A stretch of 64,000 nt of DNA, taken from contig JANPWX010000163.1 of the NCBI GenBank assembly GCA_024734555.1, positions 130,142 to 194,141 of the forward strand. Reading direction: 5' to 3'. Shown here in pieces: positions 1 to 12,900 of this stretch. The notes below the pieces were generated by a model. It was not told where the DNA came from. It made no database searches and worked only from the letters and a program-made list of their open reading frames with translations. Position 1 is the stretch's first letter, and every line of letters begins with the position of its first letter. Source of the stretch: Trochalopteron elliotii. Lineage: Eukaryota > Chordata > Aves > Passeriformes > Leiothrichidae. The translations under genes were made by a program, and so were the position numbers.

Positions 1-2680
1 TGATATGATTCAGCTAGAAACCAGTTCTAAATTTAATGTGCAGAAAGGCAAAAGGCAACTATTGCATAACTAAAGATGACTTAAACACATATTGGGTGGG
101 TGGTAATGATTTTAATGATACAGCTGTTTTTTGGACAGCCAGCCTAGATGGTTACTGTATCACCTTTTTGTTTTTATAAATCATTGAATTGTTGACTTAA
201 GACAATTTAAAGGGGAAAACTCTAAAATGAGTTCTCCCCCTTTGTTTTAACCAATTCCTTTTCACCAATAAGCAGAAACAAAATATGAGTTATCCAGAAC
301 AATGGTGTGTATCAAAATACACATGTTAAGAAAAAAAGGTAGAACTGCAAACTTCCTTCCAAAAGGTAGATGCTTTTGAGAAAACTACCTAATTAAGAGC
401 AAACAGCATTAAAAATGTCAACTTTTAAAACTGCTTTAAGTGTATTGAAGATACTATTATAAGACTTCAGATAGTCTTGGTCATACTAAATTCTAATCTG
501 GATTCTGCCACTATCTTCCACAACACAAGGACTCCATCCTCTTACACCCACCCGCCAGCAAAAATACAATTCTGATTTTAGATGGCACCAGAATGGTCAA
601 GTTCCAATTTCCCTCTTTTCCTGGAGGGCTTTAGCAGGGTAATTCTGACCTGGGGTTTGACATGTCAATTCCAACTCTCTCATCACTCACGTGCTGTTAA
701 AAGGTGAACGGCTTTGGATGGATGACAAAAAATACCTGATGAGGTCTCTTCCCCCTCTAGCAGAAAACAGAACTAAGATGGGAGGGGAATACTGGGTGGA
801 GAAATATACACTGGGATAAAATGTGATGTGTCTGTGGGAGGGGGTTGTTTAGTTTGGGTTTTTTGGTCTGGTTTGAATTTGTGACATTAATATACCAGAG
901 AAGAGAGAGATAAACTGAAGGAGGTGAGGGGAGACAGAATATCTGAGGTGTTCCCAGTACTCTCTCAAACGGGTTATGTAAAGCTGCTGTGTTTTTCTCC
1001 AGGCAGATGAACTGGGAATTGCCCTGCTTTGACATGTGCAGCTAAATCACAGAGACTGCAGGACTCCATTAAGCACAATTAAGCCACAATGCAGTACAGC
1101 ATCACTGCTAGTGATGTATTACTTCGAGTGTATTAATGTTCCACTGTTACCCAGGAGTGTTTTCTCTTGCTAGACTCCACAGCAACACTTCCAAGTTTCA
1201 GCTATCTGGCTGCTGCTCTGGATTTTATGGCCAGGATTTGTCTGTGAGGAACCTGAAAGCCTGGAAGACACCTCTTTTTTAAATATCATCACATTTTAAC
1301 ACATATACACTGTCAGAATAACAGCAAGCCTCATTGTTCAATTAATTTATTCTTTTGTTAAAAACATGCAGCAGTAATCAGGCCTTTTAATGGATATAAT
1401 TCTTTTGCATAACAGCAGTAATTAACTGGAGCAACTTACAGCAAAAACGTAGTACCAGTGGTCAAAAGCTTTTAGGAGAAAATCATAAATTAACTAAGAA
1501 GTTAATTCCGTATGCCACAGCTGGAGCCAGGCTTGTGCGTGTGACAGACAGAGCTGCAATTCTAGTGAGGCTGAGATCCTTACTTAAGCCTAACCCAAAG
1601 CAGAAGGAAACATTAGATAAATAACTGTAAATAAACTCAAAAGACACTTCCACAGTTTAACCATACACTGCCAAAATTTTTTCTTTCTTAATCTGAAAGT
1701 TTTAAAATGCACATAAATGGAATAGAAACTTCATCAAGAATGCAGTTAAATCATCACCAGCAAATTAGACAAAGCAATTCCAAACTGTAACAGGAACCCT
1801 AGGACTTTGCATACAGGCTACATACTTTGCAATCTATCTTTTAGAAAGAAAGTGTAAAACAGAGTATTAAACTACATATTAAACTCAACAACATGCAGAA
1901 GTGAAAATGTGATTGTTTATCAAATCTACTAATTCTAGTACCTGTACCTCTTAAACTTCATCATGTAAATTATTATTTTGGATTAGCATTACTGGTGAAA
2001 CAATCTGCCACAAGATAAAAATTGGAACTTAGTGACAGGGTTTCAAACAGGCTTTTTAAACTGTTCTTTAAGAGCAGTTACGCAGTCCTGGTAAATAAAT
2101 AACAATAAATGCACACTCAGCTTCACACCTGTTTCCAGAAATGCAAAAACACTTTGCAGCAGCAAGATGTGCCTTTACAGCAGACAACAGCTTTTCCAAA
2201 ATTACACATTCTCTTGCCCATTCTTAACAATAACAATTTGTTGCTCTCATCAACTGCCTTTCACAAGCAGTGCATTCCAAGGAGCAGTAAATGCTTCTGT
2301 CCTCACTGTGTTTCTGGGCAAGCCAAGGCATCTTTCAACTCAGTGGTCTGCCCTGGTCACCTGTAACTTCGGGACTTTGTTTACTGCCACATGCACTAGG
2401 TCCCACTGCCTGGCATTGGTGCTCTCCACTGTCCCTTATGCAATTAGCACCTGTGGACATGAGGGGACCTATTATCCAACCAACACAAGGTCTTGCACTT
2501 ATCTCTGCATTTGGTTTCTTTTCTCATATTCAGAAGGCTTGTGAGGATGCATCACAGAATGTATTTGTTACACTGGTTAGTGTAAAGTTCTTATGAAATT
2601 ACTGCATAAGCAGCTTTAAGAAATACTGCAGACAATAGATATCTGTAGCAATAAGTAAGCTTTTCTAAAGAAAAAGATGG

Positions 2681-2710
2681 AATATTCTAGAATATTCTGA
2701 AATATTCTTT
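2681..2710. repeat. Three tandem decamers resembling heat-shock pentamers
   Basis: Three consecutive 10-base units start with AATATTCT (2681, 2691, 2701). Phasing of TTC (2685), GAA (2690) and TTC (2695) matches the alternating nTTCn/nGAAn pattern of a heat-shock element for three pentamers. The fourth is out of phase by one base. It is probably just an AT-rich tandem repeat. No promoter is visible nearby. Confidence 0.4.
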
Positions 2711-4371
2711 CTTGGATGACAGACCAAGTTTAAAAATGCAAGAACAGGAACACAACAAGATTTGCAAATGGCTCAAACAGGCCTTTTCTCTTTCTATTCT
2801 TTTTGCATATATGTCATGTTATCATGGGACAATCCCAAAAATTTTATCCCCTTAGCTAAATTTTGAGATAGTGGCCAACTACGTGGGTCTTTGATGCTTT
2901 TTTGTATTGATCTCTATAGAAAACATTTGAATAAACCAAAAGCAAACATGAGTTACTGTTGCATCTTTGCCATTTCTCGTATGTTCCATCACACAATTCA
3001 TACAGCTTAAACTGCCTGTGCACATCAGCACTTCAAGCATACAGTAAATGAAATAAAATAGCTCTGAATTTCAAAACCACTGTGCACATCCAGTTTTTGT
3101 TATGTTCTCCTCACTATAACAAGGCACTTAGATTAAACTACATGGATTCCTACACAGTAATCTCCAAAAGTATTAGCTCTTTACTACCAGCTTGCTGCCT
3201 TGAGGCTGATTTCTGGCCAACTTAACTGAAGAGTAAAATTCACAAACACCTTAAAAAAGTATGACTTTTTCTTAAAGACTCCTAACAACTGTGCTACTTC
3301 ATTTTAAGATACCAGAGTATCCATGCTTTTCAAGAGATTTTCAATCTCTCTGTACTGACATTACATTGCAGGTCTTACTCTGACCTCTGTTAGATCAGTT
3401 TCAAATGAGCCTCTCCTAACAGGGGAAAAAGCCCACCATTGTCAACATTTTATTTTCACTCCAACAGGTAACAACACACATTAAACAAATGCGTCAAGAA
3501 ATGCTGAAAAGATGCAAAAAATACAGTAATGAATTTTCTGCTTGCTGCACTCATAAGAGCTATTACAAAATGAACACATGCAATAAATCAACAACTCTCA
3601 AAAAAACCAAAACTCTTTTTCATCCTTGGCATCTAGGACATCAGTCAGATTTTTAATCTAGAATTTTGTTTTCCTCTAGAATATCTGAACAATCTGCTCA
3701 TTTTGCCATTACAGGCAACAAAATTAAACACAAATTAGTAACACATCCACAAACAGCAGACACTTCACTTTCCAGTTCAGCAGTGCTCCTAAAGCCTAGG
3801 AAACTACATTAAATATGCCTTGAAACACAAGGCCAGACAAATCCTAAATTCTAGAAAGCTAAAACTAGGAAGCTGAGAAATGCCCTGGTAAACTGGGAAA
3901 ATGACTCACCCAGTCTGGGGCTAAGGGTCTCAATCTGCAACACCAAGGAGCAGAGTCACTCGGGCAGGAGCACTCAGGCATGTGTGTCCCGTGGCAATTA
4001 AGCCATGACATTTCTAACCCTTGTGGAGAGCAGAGCTTGGCAGGGCTCCTCACTGGGCTGCTGACACGCTGCAGCTCAGCGTGCAGGGTTATACAACTAC
4101 CTGTCCTTTAGCTCTGCTGAGAGGGAAAAGCCCCAGGAGGAGCCCTCAATCACACTCCTCATGTTAAGATTTGGTATTATTTCTCAGCTACCATCATGAA
4201 AATGCTATAATCCAAAACAGCCTGTTGTTTTAAAGGGCATGTTATGCTATACTTTAATACTTGAGGGTTGCACAACAATGCAGGAATACATGTTCAGAAC
4301 AGCAATAAACAAATATGATAAATTGAAATAAATCAATTATTCTTGCTGCTGCTGGCCCTCTACCACCCCAG

Positions 4372-4403
4372 GCACCATTAGCTCTGTGATGGCTGAGCAG
4401 AAG
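4372..4403 (+). other. Possible micro-exon with ATG (weak)
   Basis: A pyrimidine-rich tract ending in CACCCCAG (to 4371) precedes 32 bases that end AAG and are followed by GTAGGT, an acceptable 5' splice site. One frame is open and includes ATG GCT GAG CAG AAG with G at +4. The segment is very short and the peptide is unknown, so a chance match is quite likely. Confidence 0.12.
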
Positions 4404-6358
4404 GTAGGTTTCCTAAAAAGTATCTTGGTAATGAGATTGAAAATTAACATTCTTTGTCCCAGAACTTCAAAAATTAACATTGTCACAGGATCCACACAGG
4501 ACAGTTTCCTCCACAAGTGGAGGAGAAATATTTCTGAATCAAGCAGATCATATGTGTGTCGTTATCCTCCAAAACTGAGCAACAAATGGAAAAAAAGAAA
4601 CAAAAGGCTGTTTTGGCAAGTCAGCCTACATATACAGTGCAGGGGGAGAAGAATTCACCTCAGGCAAGGTTGGAGAAAAAGAGGAGGCAGAGTTTTGCAA
4701 TACCTGCATGGAGCCAGCTCTGCAGCATCTTTAGTTTTTTGGTCATGAGAAACTCTGAATGCCACAGAAATTTTCCCATCTATTTTTAGTTGTTCTCATC
4801 AGTTAACTCTCTGTGGCATTTATAAGCATTCATTTTTACTAAACTAATGAAATATTAAGAGTGATGGCTCATGGTAAGAAGGCTGCCAGCAATTTAGTTT
4901 TTTAATATAGTCTCATTTTCAAAAGATGACACAAACAAATCATGTTCTTTTGGTCTTCTTCCTTTTACTTTTTTTTGGAAGATTTTCACACATACAAAAA
5001 GCTGTAATTTATCAAGGGGGTGTTTAATCAAAAATGCCAAAAGGTATAACATTCAATTCCATCACCACTGCCTTGTAGCTTTAGTTCTCACAGAAAGCAG
5101 GCTTTATACCTCAAAATCCTCTGCTCCTAAGCACACTCAGAGGTTTATAGCCCTGAGAGTAAGGGGTTTCCTTGACTGCAATCATTAATGCTAAACCAAC
5201 AACATGAATCCAGCATAAATGGAAAATCAAAACCATGAACCATCTTACAACCTCAAGAAAAGATACTGGTCCAAAGTGCCCCAATAACAGGCCCAACGTG
5301 CTCAACTCAAACACTTTTTCACAACTATAAAACACCCTCCTCACCCAGTTCTTTCCTCATTGCTTCCTTAACTATTCTGTTTTGCTGCCTGAACAAAAAA
5401 GCCCCTTAAATTTTGCAGGGATGCATTTTTGTCTTTACAATAATAAAATAAATCACTTTAGAATGATAAGAACATTTGGATGTGTTTTGCAGATATAGTC
5501 TATTTATGAGGACAGAAAATTATGGGAGTGAGTTTGAGCAATACATGTATCAATCACAGTGCTTAAAAACATCACTACAAGAAAACATTCTCCTGTAACT
5601 TCTTTTCCATAACTAAAAGCCACTGCTATTAAAGTGTGAAAAAATAAATGCACACAATTTTTTGTAATATACTCCTAGTGCTTCATTACCTACAAGATTT
5701 ACAACTACTACATACTTTTCCAGTAACATATTTCCTATTCTGTATTAATATTATTCAATATGAAAATTAAGACAGTAGCATAACAACAGTCATAGGTTTA
5801 ACCTTATTTTCCAGCTGTGTATACGGTCAGGGATATGCATAATCAGACTACAATTCTATTCCATCAATTTGAAAGAACATTTAAAAATGCTTTTCATTTA
5901 AGCAGTATGCACACATAAGGTTTTCTAAAAACCTTACTGTGATCTCAGCCCACTGATCATTTATGTCTTTAAAGACTTTCCTATTTATTACACAAAATGC
6001 AATAGTCACACTTTATAATTGCTCCATTAGCCACTGGAAGCACTGCCATGTCTCAATATGGTGCTCACTCTTGCCTAGAGGTCCAAGTACACACTCCAGG
6101 GTCACCACATCCCTCTTGAGATGTTGAAGCGACAATACAAGAAACAGCCTTACTCAAGAAAGCTCCTTGACATAAAGGGAAACAGGAAAGTCCCTGACCA
6201 GGAAAGCAATTGAAATATGATATGCTAACAGCTAAGACAGCAGTCAATGCCTCCCACAGTACTATGGGATCAACACTTTTTACAGCCCTTTTATCATGTG
6301 CTGTTCATCACTACTTCGGGTACAAATATCCACTAAAATCTTGCTTTAAAAAGATCAA

Positions 6359-6386
6359 AGATTAATCAGCTTTTTCTGATTAATCT
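6359..6386. repeat. Perfect inverted repeat, 11-bp arms, 6-nt loop
   Basis: AGATTAATCAG at 6359-6369 is exactly complementary to CTGATTAATCT at 6376-6386, with loop CTTTTT. Each arm carries an ATTAATC homeodomain-type core. No gene or terminator context is visible; it is a DNA or RNA hairpin of unknown role. Confidence 0.85.
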
Positions 6387-9300
6387 GTGGTGCTGTTTGG
6401 AGAAGGAGAACAGGTGAAGTATGCAGCTTCCATTGGCAGCCCTTGAATGATCAAGGAATTTCAACTGACTTTTCCCAGCCACCTCCTGGTCATGCCTTGC
6501 ATTCAGCTGCATTGCCATAGCACAGCTGCAGCCACAGACAACTTCCACTTCCAGGCTAATGCTCATATTTGTCTTCAGGGCTAGAATTATTCTGTATGTT
6601 GTGAATAGCAGCAGCATGTTTGCTTACAGAGCTACTATGAGCTACACCATATCCTGATACAGTCATCTGTAAATATTAAGTCATCTACTAATATCAGTCT
6701 AAATATCTCCACAAAAGCCAACACCTAGGAACTAATATAAATACTGGCTGTTCTCATAAAGTGTGTGCTGTGTACATTATTGAAATCCAGCAAGTAAGGA
6801 AATCCAGTATTATAGAAAACTTTATTTAAGCATCTGGCAACATCTAAGAGGAAAAAATAACAAAAGCAAATTTATGAATCCATATCTCAGACAAAATTTC
6901 AAATCAAGCACCTCACAAAAGATACTTAATATCTGTATGCTGCAAGGAAAGACTGATAGAAATATTTTAAGGCTTTGCGTAATTCACTATCTTTTGCCTT
7001 TGAAGAGAGATGACGAAGCAAGCGAAATAGCTGATAACTTAGTTGCACCTGAGATGATTCATACTTTTTTATTTACAGAAATAGCCCTTTAAGTAACTTA
7101 TTACTTAACTTTTTTTTCTTTTTTTTTTTTCTTGGAGTAAAACGTGCTCTTAGACCATTTACCTTGTTTTACTATCTTGTGGTGTTCACAAATGTTCAGT
7201 ATCTTACAACCCAGTAAGAGACATGAAGCCTGCACTAAAACTGCAATTTAAACAACCTTTTGTAAAGACATAGAAAGCATTTATACTTTAAAAAAAGTGC
7301 ACTAAGGTAGGATGATGACTCTGTAGTGACAGGCTAAAGCAAACACAGCACTGTTTAATATCCTTTTCCAACAGATGAAGTTTAACCCGGAGCCGGAACA
7401 ACAGCAAATCTGATGACCATTTGGCCTTCACTCTGAGTGTAAACATGCTCTTGTAAATCAATTTGCAATGGATATGTATGCATGTAAAAGACTTCTGAAC
7501 TCCACATAACTTAGTGAACAAAGCCAAATTTGTGCATGGAAACAGAGGAAGACAGAGACAGAGAGTCCATCTAACTGCAGGCCAGCACTGCACTACAGAA
7601 CTTAGTGCTTCATGGGGAAACATTTGCTTGCAGACAAGCACAGAGTGACTCTGCAAACACAGCCCCTTGGTGCTTTTACAGTGCACAGTATTGGCAGCCA
7701 CTTCAGAGCCCTCAGTCCTTTGGTTTTCACTTCAGTTAGCACAGAGATACACATAAATTATAAAATATTCACTAATGTATCTAGCCTTTTTCTTAAAGAG
7801 GGAGTATATCAACAACCTTTTTTGGGTCAGAATAACTACTTCACATCTTATTCTGTTTCTGGTATTTTAAATGCAGTGTGTTTTCAATGTAGAAACCCAC
7901 AAAAAATACACTGTCGTGTTTGTTTGGGGTTGCAAAAGTTTTGTTGTAACAAGTCTCAGTATTCTTAATGTATTCTTTAGCATCTTTGCTACAGACCTGG
8001 GTGGTGGAACTTCCCAATCCCTAAAAGGATTAGCATATTAAGGCATATTTAGGCAAAAATCCCACCTAGTGAATAGTGACTGCAGAGAAATGGTCTCCTA
8101 CTGAAGCTGAAAACAGACTGCACTGCATTAACCTTGAAAGATTTCATTAAAGAAGACAAGTGTCCTTTGAAATTCATTCTCACCAATGATCACTAATTTC
8201 TGCAAAAAGACTTTATTTGATGTATAACACAACAGAAAATCAGTCTTCATCCTTCCCCAGGCCCAGCTGACTTCCCTGTAACCAAAGGCTGGATCACAAT
8301 GAACAAAAGAGATTATAGTTCAGATACAGAAGAACCACTTCTCACCGAAAGCCTCACTGAACCAAAGTGTTTGTGAGCAAAGTCCTTCCTTAATACAAGA
8401 GCTTTTCTAGATTTTGAGATTCAATAGCTGATAAAATATGAGGAACAAAATATTTAGACTATCAGAATACTGTCTTGGCTGCCCATTGTCTTGTTTTTTT
8501 CCTGTGAATTCATAATCTTTAAGACATCTGCTAATGCAAGTTGGCAAAGAAAAAAATCTCAAGGAGGAGGCAAGCAAATGAATCATTTATCATCTGCCTT
8601 CTCTCCTCTGACTGATTCTCTGCTGATTTCAAATGATACAGGAACAGCTTCTTTATAAAAGGCATCATTGTTATCTTCCAATTTCAAATATGTTAGGTTT
8701 TTTTTTCCTTCTACTCATTCCACATGCCCTTATTTCCAGGGCTGGATTCACCTCTTAGTTACCCTGCACATATTCAGCTTTCTCATCACTTTATTCTTTG
8801 GTCTACATATATGTATCCTCTGTTTTAAATGACTACTGTGCTATGAAAATGAGAAAAAAAGGACTGATAGCACAATCACCCAAGTAAATTTTTCAAGACA
8901 GGCAACTGAAAATTAAATTGTTTCTTCAGTGATGTCCAGCATGCAGCTGTGTGGTGTTCAATACACATAAAGCTGTAAAAGCTTCTGTGTTTGAAGTTTC
9001 CAGTTAAAGGATGCCATGGATTCCTGAGGCCAGCCCAGACAGTTACCTGAGCCATCTGTGCTTGAGATGCTCCTCTAACAGGAGAGCACTGGCAAGAGAG
9101 ACACACTGCAGCAGTGCTTGACACTGCAATATAACAACACACCTTGGACTTCCGAGTCTTCTGGCATGGGCTAAAGGACTCTATGGGCAACATTTACTCC
9201 TGGTAACCTTTCCACCTGTGCTGTCACTCCACCCACAACACATTCCCCTCAGCCTTTCCTGATATCCTCTTATCCTGTCCTGTTTTTTCCAGGCACAATG

Positions 9301-9587
9301 ATATTTTTAGTAAATACAGAGTAGTAAGTTTACATTTCAAGATACTAGCCTGGGACACAGTGTGGCTTCAATCTTCAAAAACTTTAAACTTGTGCCCTGA
9401 GCATTCAAGGCTACAAGCTCCTGTCTGTACAGTATCTTTTTATTTGGTCAGCAGCCAGAAAAGTAGGAAAGTAGTGGTTTTGATGGACTAGGACTGGATC
9501 AGGATCTCTGGTTAATGGAATATAGCTAACTTTTTGCTGTTGTTATTGCTGCTGTTTTATTTAGGTTTTCTTACTGTGTGGGTAATC

Positions 9588-9760
9588 AAACACTGGCACA
9601 GGCTGCCCAGAGAGCTTGTGGTCTCTGTCCTTGGAAATACTCAAAACTCAACTGAATATGATCCTGGGCAACTGGCTCTATCTGTCCCTGCTTGAGCAGA
9701 GGGCTGACCCACACCATTTCCAGAGGTGCCTTCCAACCTGAGCTATGCTGTCACCCTATT
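9588..9760 (+). mobile_element. CR1 LINE fragment, 3' end, plus strand
   Basis: This is a truncated, diverged copy of the 3' end of a CR1 non-LTR retrotransposon. CTGCCCAGAGAGCTTGTG at 9603-9620 encodes LPRELV, matching the LPREVV motif near the CR1 ORF2 C-terminus. The 3' untranslated part follows, with the typical blocks for 'ggcaactggctct', 'ctgtccctgcttgagcag' and 'agaggtgccttccaacc' (about 9668-9738). The terminal octamer repeats of young CR1 copies are not clear. 5' truncation is usual for this family. The boundaries are estimated from recalled family sequence. Confidence 0.85.
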
Positions 9761-9836
9761 TTAAGGCTATTCTTTAAAATCCTTATGCCCCATGACTCTG
9801 TATTATATCTCTGTCATCAATCTTCCCTATCTACAG

Positions 9837-9912
9837 CTCGATTGCTAAAATCCAACCAAGCTTCCCAAGTTTCTCCAAGGCATTCTCCTTCCTCTGAGTC
9901 AGTCTGTGACAG
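9837..9912 (+). other. Candidate exon, unproven
   Basis: A pyrimidine-rich stretch ending TTCCCTATCTACAG (to 9836) is followed by 76 bases ending in ACAG and then GTAAGG, a good 5' splice site. One of three frames is open throughout (after two leading bases), giving a Ser/Pro-rich peptide with the core SPRHSPSSES. The upstream CR1 end lies 75 bp away. The other two frames have stops. An AP-1-like TGAGTCA lies at 9895-9901. I do not recognise the peptide. It could be a decoy exon. Confidence 0.2.
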
Positions 9913-12900
9913 GTAAGGATGCCAAGAGCAGAGTTTATTACTGCAACCAGGTGTGAGCTGTCAGCAAACCCACAGAAATCCAATTTCATATATTTGATGC
10001 CTTTCCTTGTTTACAAACCACGTGTTAGTACAACCCATCCTTCAGCTTGCCAGGCTGAACCACACTCCCTTAGGATCTTATCTGCAGCAAATGCCACTCG
10101 GGATAAGAAAGCAAATAGTAGAACTGTAACTATGAGGATTGGCATTTCACTAGGGAGCTGCAGACAGCCTTTCTTTAGCACTTTTCATTCGTCTCTTTCT
10201 TCTTAACTGGTAAGACTTCCACTAAGGTAGCTGAAATACAAGGTGAAATGAAACCTTCACCATTGTAACAAAAATACTCCAGAACAAATGTTTTTTTTAT
10301 CCTCAAAGAGAAATCAGGAGGATAAACTTCCTCATTTTTGCTCCTCACTTTATTTTGACAAAGATTACCTAAGGTGAGTGAAAAAAAGAATTGTTTTATC
10401 TGCCTAGAAATATGTGAAAGTTCTATGTCCATGTTATTAAATTTTTTCATCTTTGTACGAAGAACATGGCTTCCAAAGGCATCTAATAATTCTTTCATGA
10501 GCAGCAGAATTAATGAAGCTTGAAGAACCACAGATTTGCACCCAGTGCCTTCCAATAACCTCAACCTGCTCCCACCACATCTTGTCTCAGCTTCCCCTTG
10601 CATCCTACACCTGCACAGCTGGGACAGTGATAGCAGATGCTGGGATTGCTTCAGAGCAACACAGGTACTGACTGACTGGCCAGAATACCTGTGTGGCTTG
10701 GCCACTGCCTGTTGCCTCTCAGAACTGAGGTTTTCATTCAGTTAGAAGCCCTAATTCCCCTTTCAATTTAAAAGAACCATTATGTTACTATAAATGTATT
10801 AAAGACCTCTACTCTTCTGCCAGCTCCAGCTGGTGTCATGCAGAGGGTTCAGAAAAATCAAGGGGAACAGGGCAAATAAACAGATGCTTTTAAAAAAATG
10901 TTTGTTCCATTAGGAAATTAGAATAAAACTCCTAGTAGCAAAGGCCTCCAGAATGTCACAGGACAATAGCATCTTTGTTGTTATGATTTCAAGGACTCTT
11001 CTCTCATATGCAAACCAGTATTTGTGTATTCAGAAAACAACATCAGAGCCTTCATATGGTGAAATGAGGTTTATAATAAGTTTCCCAGGACCTTAACAAT
11101 TAAGTTTTCATGAAGATACATGGCTTTTACGAAGCATCCCTTTATGACAAATTTGTCTTTTCCTCTTCACCGACTTAGCTAAATTTTTATTTCAAAAGCA
11201 GTTCTGTCTCCCACACTACATTTTTGGATTTGAAAAACAAGAAGAGTAAGGAACTAAATAAAATCCTCATCATTTTCTATATTGTATACTAATCAGTTAT
11301 CTGCTTATTGAAAATGATACCCTTCAGTGTAGTGGTAGTTTCTCTGTGTTAGGTCCATTGTTTACACTGAAAAGCTGAAAATCTAATACAATCTTTAAAG
11401 TCTTACATTATGAAATAGCTACTAAAGAAGTCTCCTTTACACTTCAGACTGCCAGGAAGTGGTCCACTTCCACAATAAATTTTTTTTTGGTCCCAAAGAT
11501 AATGTAGCTTGCATTATGTTTCTAAACATTAACTTCAAATAAGCACTTGAGCAGTGTGCCACTCTTGCATCAGGCATCGAATTTCACAACACAAATGGTG
11601 GGGAAGCCCCAAAACACAGCAAAGGCATAGTTCAAATAAACCCATGTGTGGGATTTCAACCACTCTGCCAGCTTCTGGAAATGGTCAGTTCACACTTGTT
11701 TACCGAGTTTTTGGCACAGAATTTCCTACAACCTGACTGCAGATCATGTGCTGGTTGGGTTTGAAGTCTTTATAATAAAAGCTTGTCTGCCTTTTAGTTC
11801 CCATAATGCTCAAAACAGCAAGTGATGAACAAACTAAACATTCTGCCTCCTATGCAAGGGATCTATTGCCAACCTTTCTAGTGATGTTTACTTGCCTTGT
11901 ATTTCCAGCTTTTTGCTAGTTTTCATGGATTTTAAATTAGACACTGAAAGGCTTCTGTACAGAAGTAACCCAGTCTTAATAAACCAGGACACCTGTACAA
12001 AATGCCAACTCCTAAGCTGTACAAAACTTCCTGTCAAAAACCTCTGCTGCTTTGTTTGCTGCAAGTCCCTCATCCAGTAGCTAACCCAGATTTCCCCACT
12101 CCATGATACATCTGGGCATGTCATACTTGCATGACTCTTCACCTCAATAGTCTTTGGCTCTGCCTCCAGGGCCACAACCACTTCCACTTCTGACAAGGCG
12201 CTGTGAGTAGGGATGACTTCATGTCAGTTCTGATCTGTGCAAGGATGAAACTTCCTGCCAAATGAACGATCTCCTGGAATCCGGCTGCACAGCTCTCCTA
12301 ATTCTATCCAAGGATGCAACTGCACGCAAGATCCCCTACTGACCCTGCCACCAAAACTTCCCTTTATCTTTGTCTTTTCTCCCTCCACAGCAGCATTACA
12401 CAAACTACTTCTATCCCCAGGACAAAGCACTTGGCCGCCACCCAAAACTTGCACCAGAACTCTGCCTAAGATTTCTTAGCACCATGTTAACCAAAGTGCT
12501 AGAGCTCTCCACTTTGAACCAAGCAATTCCTTCTAGTTTACTGTCCCTTTCATTTTTTGTTCTGTTTTCCTTAGACAGGAGATTTCCACACTTTCCAGAT
12601 GCCAGGAAAGGTAGTCAGGCTGCTTTCATACCTTACCAACGTAGTAGCCTTTTTAATGGCATTTGTACACCCTTCCCTGTACACCTTCTCCTTCTGAATC
12701 ATACAGACTGCTACAAAACTATTGTCAGCTCTTATGCTGATGCATTTGTTCCATAATATTACTTTTATTTGTGAAATTGCTCAAGATGTTCTTTGTGCAT
12801 TTGAAAGCACGTTATCAGGTTTACTATTTTTCTGGCATTATTGATTTCCAGCTTTTTAGTGTTTTTTTTCATACACCACATAGGAAAATACCAATTTGTA

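Larger units (their letters stand above)
1..9587. other. Unique non-coding DNA, intronic or intergenic
   Basis: I see no gene here. The sequence is AT-rich and CpG-poor, with stops in all frames. The frames that stay open for 60-137 codons have no recognisable domain or coding character. It contains no CR1 copy that I can recognise. Small structures are listed separately: decamer repeats at 2681-2710, a possible micro-exon at 4372-4403 and a hairpin at 6359-6386. A T-rich tract lies at about 7110-7131. Confidence 0.6.

Noticed and set aside
2681..2710. Heat-shock element call for the decamer repeat
   Set aside because: Only three pentamers are in phase and there is no promoter nearby. Retained as a repeat only.
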